From JBGLNJ01 sp041300525 (GTDB lineage: Bacteria; Chloroflexota; Anaerolineae; Fen-1058), in NCBI GenBank assembly GCA_041300525.1, contig JBGLNJ010000001.1:4278001-4342000 (forward strand): DNA of 64,000 nt, read 5' to 3'. This document shows, in pieces, positions 49,364-58,290 of the stretch; positions within the stretch are counted from its first letter, which is position 1; each line of letters begins with the position of its first letter. A program made the position numbers and the translations under genes. A model generated the notes under the pieces. It saw only the letters and a list, made by a program, of their open reading frames with translations, ran no database searches and was not told where the DNA came from.

Positions 49364-50116
49364 ATGCCCACACCCATTCAGCACTTGGTGATTGCCACTG
49401 ATGTTCTGGCCGACCCGGCACTCCCGCCCGTCGCGCGTCACGTCCTGGCCGCGCAGCGCGGCGCGTTCTTGTTCGGCACGATCGCGCCGGACGCGCAGAC
49501 GGTGAGTGGGCAAGCGCGCGAGGCGACGCACTTTTTCACGCTGCCCCCCACCGACACTCGACCCGCGCACCAAATCTTTTTCGCTGCGCATCCCGCGCTG
49601 GCCCACGCGCGCAGCTTGACTCACGCGCAAGCCGCCTTTATCGCCGGATATGTATCGCACCTGGCGCTGGACGAGTTGTGGATTGCGCAGGTGTTCATCC
49701 CCAGCTTTGGGCCGGAGGCCGAATGGGACACGTTCCGCGAAAGGCTGCTCATCCATAACGTTCTGCGGACGTGGTTGGATCAGCGCGATCAGAGCCGCCT
49801 GGGCGATGACGTGAGCAGAACGCTGGCGCGGGTCGAGCCGCGCGGGTGGCTGCCGTTCGTGTCAGATCTACACTTGAGCTTGTGGCGTGATGAGATCGCG
49901 GCGGAACTGGCGCCGGGCGCGACGATTCGCACCGTCGAAGTGTTTGCCGAGAGGCTCCACGTCCCGCCGGCCGAGTTCCGCCGCATGTTGGAATCGCCGG
50001 CCGAGTTGCAGCGGCAGGTGTTGACTCATGTCCCGCCTGGCTGCGTGGACAGGTTCTACGCCGACGCGCGAGCGGTGAGCGTGCGGCTGATTGCGGAATA
50101 CTTGGGAGGTGACTGA
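49364..50116 (+). CDS. Zinc-dependent phospholipase C-like protein
   Basis: 250 residues resembling the bacterial Zn_dep_PLPC family: N-terminal M-P-T-P-x-x-H, F-G-T-I-A-P-D-A, A-T-H-F-F near 59 and G-Y-V-S-H-L-A-L-D-E-L-W near 105, with His and Asp as likely zinc ligands. Such proteins may hydrolyse phospholipids or be distant non-enzymatic relatives. No signal peptide is visible, so a cytoplasmic role is likely. The stop overlaps the NERD gene's ATG (TGATG). Confidence 0.7.
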   Translation: MPTPIQHLVIATDVLADPALPPVARHVLAAQRGAFLFGTIAPDAQTVSGQAREATHFFTLPPTDTRPAHQIFFAAHPALAHARSLTHAQAAFIAGYVSHLALDELWIAQVFIPSFGPEAEWDTFRERLLIHNVLRTWLDQRDQSRLGDDVSRTLARVEPRGWLPFVSDLHLSLWRDEIAAELAPGATIRTVEVFAERLHVPPAEFRRMLESPAELQRQVLTHVPPGCVDRFYADARAVSVRLIAEYLGGD

Positions 50117-50645
50117 TGCGCGTGGTCAACCGTGCCGGTAAAAGCGGACGCGAAGCGGCCCGACTCTTGGGCAAGCGTCTGGACGACCGTTTTACGTTGG
50201 CGCAGCAGGTGAGGCTGCATGGCCGCAAGAATTCGATAGATGCGGTGCTCGTCGGCCCGCATGGCGTGACGGTCCTGGCGATCGCCAGCGACGAAGGCCG
50301 TGTGCGCTGCCTGGGCGACAATTGGTATAACTGGAATCCCAACACCGGCAAATTTGTTGGGGCCAAGCACAACCCGGTCAAGCGGGCGCAGGACGACCGC
50401 AAAGCGATCGAATTGTTCCTGGCCGGGCGACAAATGGGCACTCTCGTTCCAGTGGAATGTGCGGTTCTAGTTCCCCAGTCACATGCTCAGATCGAATTCA
50501 TGCAGCCCGCCGTGCCGATCCTGGACGTCACCCAGATCGAGGAAATGGCGGAATCGCTGACCGGTCAACGCGAGTTGATCGAGTGGACACAAGCCGACGA
50601 CGTGCTCAAGGGGATGGGCGTGCCGCCGTTGGGCAAGTCGTGGCG
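50116..50645 (+). CDS. NERD-like protein, catalytic residues lost, C-terminally truncated
   Basis: About 175 residues. The G-R-E-A-A-R-L-L-G-K-R-L helix and the strand pattern S-I-D-A-V-L-V-G-P-H-G-V-T-V-L follow the NERD nuclease-related domain. The E-x-K that should follow is A-I-A-S instead, so the PD-(D/E)xK site is incomplete. It continues to V-L-K-G-M-G-V-P-P-L-G-K-S. After about 50645 the sequence becomes the second half of an MFS transporter in another frame, and the NERD frame runs on as a shadow to 51264. Confidence 0.7.
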
Positions 50646-51520
50646 CGGTTGGCTTGCTGGCGCTGCTGCTCAGCGTGCGCTTCATCCCGCGCGACGCGGC
50701 TGCGGAACAGACGGAGCGATTCGACCTGGCCGGAGCGGCAACATTCATGGCCGGATTGGTCGCGCTGCTCCTGGGCTTGAATCAAGGCCACGCCTGGGGC
50801 TGGGACTCTCCGGCGATCCTGGCCTTGTTGGCGGCGGCGCTCGTGTTGTTGGGCGCGTTCATCGTCATCGAGCGGCGCGTGCCGAATCCCATGCTCGATC
50901 TGGGCTTGTTCCGGGTGCGTCTCTTTTCCGCTTCGACCGCCAGTGCTGTGCTCAACTATATTTGTCTCTACACCGTCCTGTTCTTGCTGCCGTTCTACCT
51001 GATCCAGGCGCGCGGCCTCGACCCGGCCCAGGCCGGATTGATCCTCACGGCTCAGCCCATCATCATGGCAATCGTCGCGCCGTTGAGCGGGACGCTCTCA
51101 GATCGGATTGGGGCGCGATTGTTCAGCACAGCCGGCATGGTCGTCATAGCGGTGGGGCTGTTTTTCCTTTCGCGGCTCGGCGATCATTCGCCGTTGGGCT
51201 ACGTGGCGTTGGCGCTGGCGACCGTCGGGTTGGGCACCGGCCTGTTTGTCTCGCCGAACAATAGCGCCTTGCTGGGCGCGGCGCCGTTGCATCGGCGCGG
51301 GATCGCTTCCGGCATTTTGGCGACGGCGCGCAACGTCGGCATGGTGCTGGGCGTTGGGCTGGCCGGCGCAGTCTTTACGACGGTCGAGGCTCAGGCTCAA
51401 GCGATGGGGAGGGCTGGCGCTGCGTTCGAGGGAATCCGCGCCGGATTTCTGGTCGCGGTGGGCGTTGCCGCTTTGGGCGCGCTCGCGTCGGCGGTGCGTG
51501 GAACGAACACGAACAAATGA
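50645..51520 (+). pseudogene. DHA2-type MFS transporter, C-terminal half
   Basis: About 290 codons covering helices 7-14 of an EmrB/QacA-like drug:H+ antiporter: F-D-L-A-G-A-A-T-F, L-L-P-F-Y-L-I-Q-A-R-G, Q-P-I-I-M-A-I-V-A-P-L-S-G and R-N-V-G-M-V-L-G-V-G-L-A-G-A. The N-terminal half with the D-R-W-G-W-R motif C region is absent because the sequence joins the NERD gene. The 3' end is normal. A histidine kinase follows 33 bases later. Confidence 0.85.
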
Positions 51521-51552
51521 CGTGAACCTTGCGAGGGTTTGGGAGCAAATCC

Positions 51553-52995
51553 ATGACAACTCATGATCTCTTGCGTGATGGGCGCATCCCTTTGTACCTC
51601 GAAGCGATCCAACGACTCGCGCTCGGCGAGTACGATCTGGCTCTGCCCGTTGGCTCGGCTGACGAGATCGGGCGACTGGGTGAAGCTCTGTGCGACCTGG
51701 CGAGCGCGTTGGAGAGCCGCAGTCGTGAGGCGCAAAAGCTGGATCAGATCACGGCTCGCATCAACGCCGGGCTGCTGCTGGACGACATTCTGGAGAATGT
51801 CTATTACGATTTTCGGGGCGTCATTCCTTACAACCGCATCGGCTTTTCGCTGATTGAAAATGATGGTCAGACCGTGCGGGCGCGCTGGGCTAAAAGTGAC
51901 CAGCCGGAGATCAGGCTCGCACAGGGCTATGCCGCGCCATTGGAAGGCAGTAGCTTGCAGCCCATCCTGGCGACCGGTCGCCCGCGCATCTTGAACGACC
52001 TGGTCATGTACCTTGAGCAAAAGCCCGATTCCGAGTCCACTCGTCTCATCGTGGCGGAGGGCATTCGCTCGTCGCTCACCTGTCCGCTCGTCGCCGACGG
52101 CGTGCCCGTGGGCTTTATCTTTTTCTCTAGCATTCAGCCGAACACCTATGCCGATGCGCACGTGGAAACTTTTTCCCGGATCGCTGGCCAGCTTTCGGTG
52201 ATTGTGGAAAAGGGCCGCCTGGTCTCCGAGTTGTCGGAGCATCAAGCCGCCATCGAGCGGCAGAACGAAGAGTTGCGCCATCTGAACGATCTCAAGAACA
52301 CATTTCTGGGCATTGCGGCGCACGACCTACGCAACCCCATCGGGGCGATCCAGACCTCGGTTGACCTTTTGGTGGATCCGGCCTTTGGCATTTCCGAGGC
52401 GGATCGCGCGTCTTTGCTCCAGCGTATGGGCCGCAACACTCGCCACATGCTGGCTCTGCTCAACGATCTGCTGGAGGTGACACAAATCGAGTCGGGCAAG
52501 CTGAGTCTCAATTTGGAGCCAATCAACCTGCGCGGCTTTTTGGATGAGGCCGTCCAGCAACATGCCCTGTTGGCCGCGCCCAAAGGCACACGCGTCCTGC
52601 TGCAAGCCGCGCCCGAGGGCCAAGTTGCGGTTGATCCACTGCGTCTGCGGCAGGTGGTAGACAACCTCATCTCAAATGCGGCAAAGTTCTCGCCTCCCGG
52701 CAGCACAGTGAGGGTGAGCGCCGAGCGGATCCTGGCGGGGTGGCAAGTGAATGTGCAAGATGAAGGGCCGGGGATCACGGAGCAAGATCGGAATCGCATG
52801 TTCCAGGATTTTGCGCGACTTTCGGCCAAGGCAACCGGCGGCGAAAAAAGCACCGGGTTGGGATTGGCCATCAGCCGCCGGGTGGTACAAGCGCACGGCG
52901 GACGGATCGGCGTGAACTCGGAGCCGGGACATGGGGCGACGTTCTGGTTCACGCTGCCGGATCAAGAAATGCCCGGCGATAAATCCTCGAGCTGA
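51553..52995 (+). CDS. GAF-domain sensor histidine kinase
   Basis: 480 residues from ATG 51553. An N-terminal HAMP-like/helical segment (D-E-I-G-R-L-G-E-A-L), GAF domain (about 55-215), HisKA with I-A-A-H-D-L-R-N-P-I-G and HATPase_c with N-L-I-S-N-A-A-K-F, V-Q-D-E-G-P-G-I and S-T-G-L-G-L-A-I-S-R. The complete C terminus is F-W-F-T-L-P. No membrane helix, so a soluble sensor. GGGAG-type site upstream. It lies after the MFS remnant; no regulator adjacent. Confidence 0.9.
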   Translation: MTTHDLLRDGRIPLYLEAIQRLALGEYDLALPVGSADEIGRLGEALCDLASALESRSREAQKLDQITARINAGLLLDDILENVYYDFRGVIPYNRIGFSLIENDGQTVRARWAKSDQPEIRLAQGYAAPLEGSSLQPILATGRPRILNDLVMYLEQKPDSESTRLIVAEGIRSSLTCPLVADGVPVGFIFFSSIQPNTYADAHVETFSRIAGQLSVIVEKGRLVSELSEHQAAIERQNEELRHLNDLKNTFLGIAAHDLRNPIGAIQTSVDLLVDPAFGISEADRASLLQRMGRNTRHMLALLNDLLEVTQIESGKLSLNLEPINLRGFLDEAVQQHALLAAPKGTRVLLQAAPEGQVAVDPLRLRQVVDNLISNAAKFSPPGSTVRVSAERILAGWQVNVQDEGPGITEQDRNRMFQDFARLSAKATGGEKSTGLGLAISRRVVQAHGGRIGVNSEPGHGATFWFTLPDQEMPGDKSSS

Positions 52996-53131
52996 AAGCA
53001 CAAATTCGGCGAAGCGAGTCAGGTTGATCCGCTTGTTCGACCATGCGCGTCCCTTCGTAAGTGTCACATTGCCGACGGACTTGGTCCTCCTGGTCGAGTT
53101 CGCGCTCAAGCGGCGGCCCGGTCCCTTCTCG

Positions 53132-54262
53132 CTAGTCTACCGAGACCAGTGACCCGACGGCCATCAAGACGAGCGAGAGCAGCGCGAGGGCGAGCATGAC
53201 TGGACTCCCCCAGCGACCGAGCGTCCAGCCGGGGTCGCTGACCGGCCCGGTCCGCTGCGCTTGCCGGTACATAGGGATCGTGATGAGCGCCACGACGAGC
53301 GCAGTGGCGCCGGCGGCCAGGCGCAGCCACTCTAGGAATTGCCACGCTCCGACCCACAGGATCAAAAGCGACGGGAGCGTGGCGAGCAGCCATGCCACCC
53401 GGCCCGAGATGCCGGTCCTTTCCCGGAGAATGTCCGCGAGAGCGAGTGACACCGACCAGTAGCTCGTCACCAGGGCGGACACGATGAGGAGCGAACCCGT
53501 AATGCCCGCCCAGGACCCCACGCGGTCGGTGATGCCGATGATCGCGACCTCGGTGACCTCGGTCGAGATCCCCAGTGCGATCAGGGCGACGGCCGCGGTG
53601 AGCACCCCGTTGATTCCGAGTCCGACAAGGATCGCGCGGACCGCGCCGCGATGGTCGGGGCCGAGACCCTTTACGACCTGGGGCACGCTGTAAAAGGTCC
53701 ATAACGCGTACATGACCATCCCGTAGAGTGCCAGCCACTGCGTCGCAGAGCCCGACGGGCCGAGCGGCGCATGAAACGGCAGTGGAACCGCGCCGATCCC
53801 AATTGCGGCGACGAGGCCAATTAGCGCAAGAGCCCCGAACCGCTCGGCGATGCCGACCGCTCTGAGGCCGAAGAACACCACACTGGCCGAGATCACGTAG
53901 ACGAGGAACTCGGCGAGGCGCCGGTTGATCCCCGCGAGGTCGGCCACGATCTCTCCCGCGCCGGAGACATACGCCGCGAGGTTGGCCAGGAAGGCGATGC
54001 TCAGGAAGACAAAGACCGTCCACAGGAGCCAGCGTCCGATGCGGCCGCGCAGCACGTAGAGCCGCATCAGCTCCACTATCTGGAGATTGCGCCCGGTGCG
54101 GAACAGCACCTCGGCGAGCATGAGGTGGATCAGGGAACTGGCGGCCCATGCCACGGGCAGGACGAGCGCGAGGCCGACGAGGCCCCGATCTCCGTCTCGC
54201 TGCTGAACCCGAGGTCGTACTTGCCCTGATGCAGGTTGCCGATCGGGTTTGACCGCAAGCAA
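53132..54262 (-). pseudogene. APC-type amino-acid permease, N-terminally truncated
   Basis: About 350 recognisable residues with 9-10 membrane helices, starting at L-V-G-L-A-L-V-L-P-V-A-W and including L-A-E-V-L-F-R-T-G and L-W-T-F-Y-S-V-P-Q-V-V-K-G. The pattern suits the aromatic-amino-acid/GerAB-like branch of the APC superfamily. The first helix with its glycine-rich substrate loop is missing. The first ~25 codons from 54262 are read out of frame from an unrelated gene fragment. Third-position G/C and word use look richer than in the flanks, so the piece may come from another genome. No gene is clear in 52996-53131. Confidence 0.65.
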
Positions 54263-54297
54263 AAACCCCCCGACTTTTCAGAAAGCCGGGGGGTTTC
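54262..54297. terminator. Bidirectional rho-independent terminator
   Basis: AAACCCCCCGACTTT / AAAGCCGGGGGGTTT: a long stem with one mismatch and a four-base TCAG loop, flanked by A- and T-runs. It terminates rny on the minus strand. Confidence 0.9.
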
Positions 54298-54334
54298 TTT
54301 ATGGACAACGCGAGATCGGTTGCCTTGCGACCTG

Positions 54335-55867
54335 TTACTTGGCGTATTCGACGGCGCGCGTTTCGCGGATGACGGTGACGCGAATCTGGCCGGGATACTT
54401 CATCGTCTCTTCGACTTTTTTGGCAATGTCCTTCGACAGTCGAATGGAGGCCAGGTCGTCAATCTCTTCCGGCCTGACGACGATGCGGACTTCGCGCCCG
54501 GCCTGGATGGCAAAGCTTTGCGCCACGCCCTGGAACGAATTGGCGATGTCTTCCAGGTCCTTGACGCGCTTGAGGTACGTCTCTAGGGATTCGCGCCGCG
54601 CGCCGGGCCGCGCGCCAGAGATGGCGTCGGCGGATTCGACGATGATGGCCTCCAGCGAAGTCTGATCTTCTTCGTGGTGATGGCTGCGGATGATGTTGAC
54701 CACTTTTTCCGGCACGCCGTACCGCTTGGCCAGGTCCGCGCCCAGTTGGGCATGTGTCCCCTCGACCTCGCGATCAATCGCTTTACCCAGGTCGTGCAGC
54801 AGGCCGCCCATCTTGGCTGCTTTGACATCCGCGCCCAACTCGGCAGCCAGGATGCCCGCCAGCCGCGCGGTTTCGATAGAGTGCCCGTGCTGGTTCTGGC
54901 CGTAGCTGGTCCTGAACTTTAGCCTCCCCAACAGCTTGATGATCTCGGGGTGCAGACCCGGCACGCCGGCTTCCAACACCGCGCGCTCGCCTTCTTCCTT
55001 GATGGTTTGGTTCACTTCGGCGCGCGAGTCTTCGACCAGCTTTTCGATGCGCCCCGGGTGGATGCGCCCGTCCAGGATGAGCTTGGAGAGCGCCACACGC
55101 GCCACTTCACGCCGCACCGGGTCGAAGGATGAGATCGTCACGGCTTCCGGCGTGTCGTCCACCACAATGTCTACGCCGGTGGCTTTTTCGATGGCGCGGA
55201 TATTGCGCCCGGCGCGCCCGATGATGCGGCCCTTCATTTCGTCGGTGGGCAGCGCCACGGTGGATACGGAAATCTCGGACACCTGATCGGAAGCGACGCG
55301 CTGCACGGCGAGCGTGATGATCTCTCGCGCCCGTTTTTCGGCTTCCTCTTTGGCTTCCGCTTCCACCTGGCGAATTTTGCGCGCCATGTCTTCACGCGCC
55401 TCTGTTTCCACATTTTCCACCAGCAGCTTTTTGGCGTCTTCGCGGGACATTTCAGCCACGCGCGAAAGCTCTGCCATGCGCTGCTGCTCGATCTTTTCCA
55501 GGCTGTTGACGCGCTTGTCCAGCTCACCCTGGCGCTGGTTGATCCTGCGCTCGCGCTGTTCCAGGCGTTCGAGCTTTTGCTCGTACTCTTCGCGCCGCTT
55601 GGCCAGGCGCTCTTCTTCACGCTGCCACTCGACGCGATGACGCTTGACTTCGGCTTCGACTTCGTCGCGGAGCTTGAGCGCCTCGTCTCTGGCGGTCAGC
55701 ACCGTTTCTTTGGCCTTGGTCCGCGCTTCCTCGATGACACGCGCCTGCTCGACGCCCATGGCCTTGGCCGATTGCTCGGCCTGATATTGCTTGAAAAAAT
55801 ATCCCACCGTGCCGCCGACGGCTGCGGCGACCAGCGCTATGCTGATGGTTATTAGCATCTGTCCCAT
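54335..55867 (-). CDS. rny: Ribonuclease Y
   Basis: 510 residues. An N-terminal membrane helix (I-T-I-S-I-A-L-V-A-A-A-V-G-G) anchors a long charged coiled coil (about 40-190), then a KH domain (G-R-I-I-G-R-A-G-R-N-I-R) near 210 and the HD domain with H-S-I-E-T-A, G-L-L-H-D-L-G-K-A and S-H-H-H-E-E-D. It is the membrane-bound endoribonuclease that starts mRNA decay. Its length is normal. It follows recX by six bases on the same strand and ends at a strong terminator. Confidence 0.96.
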   Translation of the reverse strand: MGQMLITISIALVAAAVGGTVGYFFKQYQAEQSAKAMGVEQARVIEEARTKAKETVLTARDEALKLRDEVEAEVKRHRVEWQREEERLAKRREEYEQKLERLEQRERRINQRQGELDKRVNSLEKIEQQRMAELSRVAEMSREDAKKLLVENVETEAREDMARKIRQVEAEAKEEAEKRAREIITLAVQRVASDQVSEISVSTVALPTDEMKGRIIGRAGRNIRAIEKATGVDIVVDDTPEAVTISSFDPVRREVARVALSKLILDGRIHPGRIEKLVEDSRAEVNQTIKEEGERAVLEAGVPGLHPEIIKLLGRLKFRTSYGQNQHGHSIETARLAGILAAELGADVKAAKMGGLLHDLGKAIDREVEGTHAQLGADLAKRYGVPEKVVNIIRSHHHEEDQTSLEAIIVESADAISGARPGARRESLETYLKRVKDLEDIANSFQGVAQSFAIQAGREVRIVVRPEEIDDLASIRLSKDIAKKVEETMKYPGQIRVTVIRETRAVEYAK

Positions 55868-55873
55868 ACTCGT

Positions 55874-56536
55874 CTAGACCTCACTTTCACCAGATTCCTC
55901 TTTGCCTTCAGATGGTTGTAATTCACGCCACGCGCGAGCGACCGCTTCGCGCGCTGTGCTATAAGAAAAGCCGCGCCGCGCCAGGCGCGCTTCCATCTTG
56001 CGCCGGAACTCGACCGGATCGATCGTGCGGACTTTGCGCGCTTGAGCCATGGCCGCGCGATAGGCGGCCTCATCTTCGTCGTGGCCTTCGGACAAGACCT
56101 CGGCAATGAGGTCGCCGGGGACGCCTTTTTGCCGCAATTCCAGGCGCAGGGCGCGCTCCCCGCGCGGAGAAAAGTCGCTGCGATTTTCCAGCCAGTAACG
56201 CGCAAATGCCCGGTCGTCCAGCAGCCCCACGCTCGTGAGCCGCTCGATGACCTCGTCCGACACTTCCGGCGCGACGTCTTTGCCCTTCAAATGGCGGCGG
56301 ATTTCGTCCACGCTGCGCGGGCGGTAATCCAGGTAGCGCAGCGCGCTTTCGTGCGCCTTTTGAGCTTCGTCACGATTTTGCAGCGCCGCGATCTCGTCGT
56401 CCGAAAGCGTCTGCCCGCGCCGCAGCCGGGCGGCTTCGATGGCCGCCAGCCCAAAGGCAAAGCACCCGTCCAGATAGACGTTGACGCGATCCTTGTTCTT
56501 TCGCTGAACCGTGAGCGCCGTAATAGTCCCGGCCAT
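55874..56536 (-). CDS. recX: Regulatory protein RecX
   Basis: 220 residues from ATG 56536. Three tandem three-helix RecX repeats: A-L-R-Y-L-D-Y-R-P-R-S near 70, L-L-D-D-R-A-F-A-R-Y-W and D-F-S-P-R-G-E-R-A-L near 115, and M-E-A-R-L-A-R-R-G-F-S near 180. RecX inhibits RecA filament growth. It lies downstream of recA on the same strand, separated by 540 bases holding a predicted RNA and a terminator, so it probably has its own promoter. Confidence 0.93.
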   Translation of the reverse strand: MAGTITALTVQRKNKDRVNVYLDGCFAFGLAAIEAARLRRGQTLSDDEIAALQNRDEAQKAHESALRYLDYRPRSVDEIRRHLKGKDVAPEVSDEVIERLTSVGLLDDRAFARYWLENRSDFSPRGERALRLELRQKGVPGDLIAEVLSEGHDEDEAAYRAAMAQARKVRTIDPVEFRRKMEARLARRGFSYSTAREAVARAWRELQPSEGKEESGESEV

Positions 56537-56626
56537 TGTGATCTCTTTTTCCGTGAACTCGCGCAGGCGGGAGCAAATGTTACGCGAATTGCCGTTGATT
56601 ATTATTATTAGCGCAGATTCGTGGAC

Positions 56627-56660
56627 AAAAAAAGAGCCGTGACGTGTAACCGCCACAGCT
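56627..56660 (-). terminator. Rho-independent terminator with seven T
   Basis: On the minus strand GAGCTGTGGCG / CACGTCACGGCTC forms a GC-rich stem with G-T pairs, followed by TTTTTTT. It ends the recA-side transcript before recX. Confidence 0.85.
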
Positions 56661-56880
56661 CAAAGCTGCCAGCCAGTAGGTTGATCGCTCCGGCGGCGCG
56701 CGCCGGAAACTTTTGCGATACGACTCGGGTGCGCCCTTAGCGTTCAGGTAGCCGTTTGCATCTCACAGGCTCCAACTGCGCGCCCGTGATATGAATGGCC
56801 GACGGTGGTTTCTTGCCTTCCACCCGAAACCTACACCGATTGGAACACTTGCGAAACGCTGCGGGAACAACTCTCTGCCC
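56634..56880 (-). ncRNA. Candidate structured RNA between recA and recX
   Basis: Non-coding 540-base gap 56537-57076. On the minus strand, TTGTTCCCGCAGCGTT (56870-56855) pairs with AACGCTAAGGGCGCA (56744-56730), closing a ~140-base irregular hairpin. A CCGGGC/GCCCGG hairpin lies upstream (56894-56910), a GC-rich stem downstream, and an intrinsic terminator with a run of seven T ends at 56627. A long bulged rod resembles 6S RNA in outline, but no diagnostic sequence is recognised. A long recA 3' UTR is the alternative. Confidence 0.4.
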
Positions 56881-57076
56881 ATCGTCTCAATCTCCGGGCT
56901 ACATGCCCGGAAATGCGCCCAACGACTTTTATCCTGTATCGGCTCTCGGCGCCGCTCAATAAAAGAATAAATAATGAATGTGCGGCGGCGAGCAGCCGGC
57001 TGTAGCTTTGATCAACTCTGCGCTGTATTGGCGGTCGCCCGGCGACATCTGCAAGACGTGGCCGGGCGGGTTAGAA

Positions 57077-57730
57077 TCACTCTTCTGTTTCGCTGTCTTC
57101 TTCCTGGGCGGCCGCTTCGACCGCTCCGCTGCTGCCCAACTTGGTGCGCCCGGCGGCGGCTGCCGCATTGGCGCGGATTTGCGCTTCGATTTGCGCCAAG
57201 AGGTCTGGGTTTCCCTTCAAGAATTCTTTGGCGTTCTCGTGCCCCTGACCCAGCCGTGTGTCTCCGAACGAAAAGAACGCGCCGCGCTTGGTCACGATTT
57301 CCAACTCGGTGGCAATGTCCAGCACGTCGCCCGTTTTGCTGATGCCCTCGTTGTACATGATGTCGAACTCGGCCTCGCGGAACGGCGGCGCGACCTTGTT
57401 CTTGGTCACGCGCACTTTGGTGCGATTGCCGATAACCTGCCCTTCGTCTTTGATGCTCTGTATCCGGCGGATGTCCAGCCGCACCGACGCGTAGAACTTT
57501 AATGCGTTTCCGCCTGTGGTCGTCTCCGGGTTGCCGAACATGACGCCGATCTTCATCCGCAGTTGGTTGGTAAAGATCATGGCCGTGTTGGATTGCTTGA
57601 TCGCGCCGGACAGCTTGCGCAACGCCTGGCTCATCAGCCGCGCCTGCAAGCCCATGTGCGCGTCGCCCATCTCGCCTTCGATCTCGGCGCGCGGGACGAG
57701 CGCGGCGACCGAGTCCACCACGCTGACGTT
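57077..57730 (-). pseudogene. recA: RecA, C-terminal two thirds only
   Basis: About 218 residues from V-V-D-S-V-A-A-L-V-P onwards (Walker B region): G-D-A-H-M-G-L-Q-A-R, loop L1/L2 area with F-T-N-Q-L-R-M-K-I-G and E-T-T-T-G-G-N-A-L-K-F-Y, and the C-terminal lobe with acidic tail. The N-terminal helix and Walker A G-P-E-S-S-G-K-T-T are absent. At about 57730 the sequence changes to the 3' end of a plus-strand surface-protein gene. An essential recombinase is unlikely to be cut this way in a living genome, so the joint is probably artificial. Confidence 0.9.
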
Positions 57731-57872
57731 CCAAGCCAAGCTGGTCGGCAATCCTGGAAGCACAATCGTGACCAACACGGCAACCATTGAACACAGCATG
57801 GGATCGTTGGATCGCAGCGTATCGCTCACGTCTCTGGCCAAGTTCATTTACCTACCCATCATCACAAAGTGA
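57730..57872 (+). pseudogene. C-terminal tail of a DUF11-type surface protein
   Basis: About 47 codons read F-Q-A-K-L-V-G-N-P-G-S-T-I-V-T-N-T-A-T-I, the last strands of a DUF11/CARDB-like repeat. They end in F-I-Y-L-P-I-I-T-K before the stop, the same tail style as V-Y-L-P-L-V-F-R at 60475 and L-A-F-L-P-V-V-L-K at 58240. The 5' part is lost at the recA joint. Confidence 0.75.
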
Positions 57873-58024
57873 GCTAGAGGTTGTCAGAGACTCTCTGTAG
57901 CATACGGCATTGCGGCAAGGCGTCGCATGCCGGTAGGCAAGGGGCTAGGTCACCTTTCCGATAGGCTGTCAGGCCGTTACCGGGCACGACTATCAAGACC
58001 TGCCTATCGGCCAGGCAGCAGTAC

Positions 58025-58053
58025 AAAGGCCCGTGGGGAAAACCACGGGCCTT
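58025..58053. terminator. Hairpin terminator
   Basis: AAAGGCCCGTGG / CCACGGGCCTTT, a perfect 12-bp stem with a five-base loop, between the surface-protein remnant and the next gene fragment. The A and T flanks make it usable in both directions. Confidence 0.85.
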
Positions 58054-58152
58054 TGTTGTCCTCCTTCATTCCTGGCGCTTGATCTATGGCGGGGGTCATG
58101 TGCTGGGAGCCAATTGACGCCAACTATTGATAACCCGCCAACATGTCAGAAG

Positions 58153-58245
58153 ATGGACATGGATCTCAATCTGTTGGATAATACAACCCAGGCCGTGACG
58201 CGAGTGGGGTATCTGGCTTTCCTCCCCGTGGTGTTGAAGGAGTGA
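58153..58245 (+). pseudogene. Short frame ending in an L-P-x-x-x-K tail
   Basis: 30 codons from ATG 58153 ending G-Y-L-A-F-L-P-V-V-L-K-E. The end matches the C-terminal tail of surface proteins in this window, so it is probably the last piece of a lost surface-protein gene rather than a true small gene. The rest of 57873-58290 shows only the hairpin at 58025. Confidence 0.45.
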
Positions 58246-58290
58246 CACTACGTCGAACCGTTACGTTCGTTCACGAAAAAGGGGCAGCAC

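Noticed and set aside
56700..56880. tmRNA or RNase P RNA in the recA-recX gap
   Set aside because: A GCAAACGGC string recalls a tmRNA tag start, but there is no tRNA-like end, no GGGGCTGA start and no RNase P core motif.
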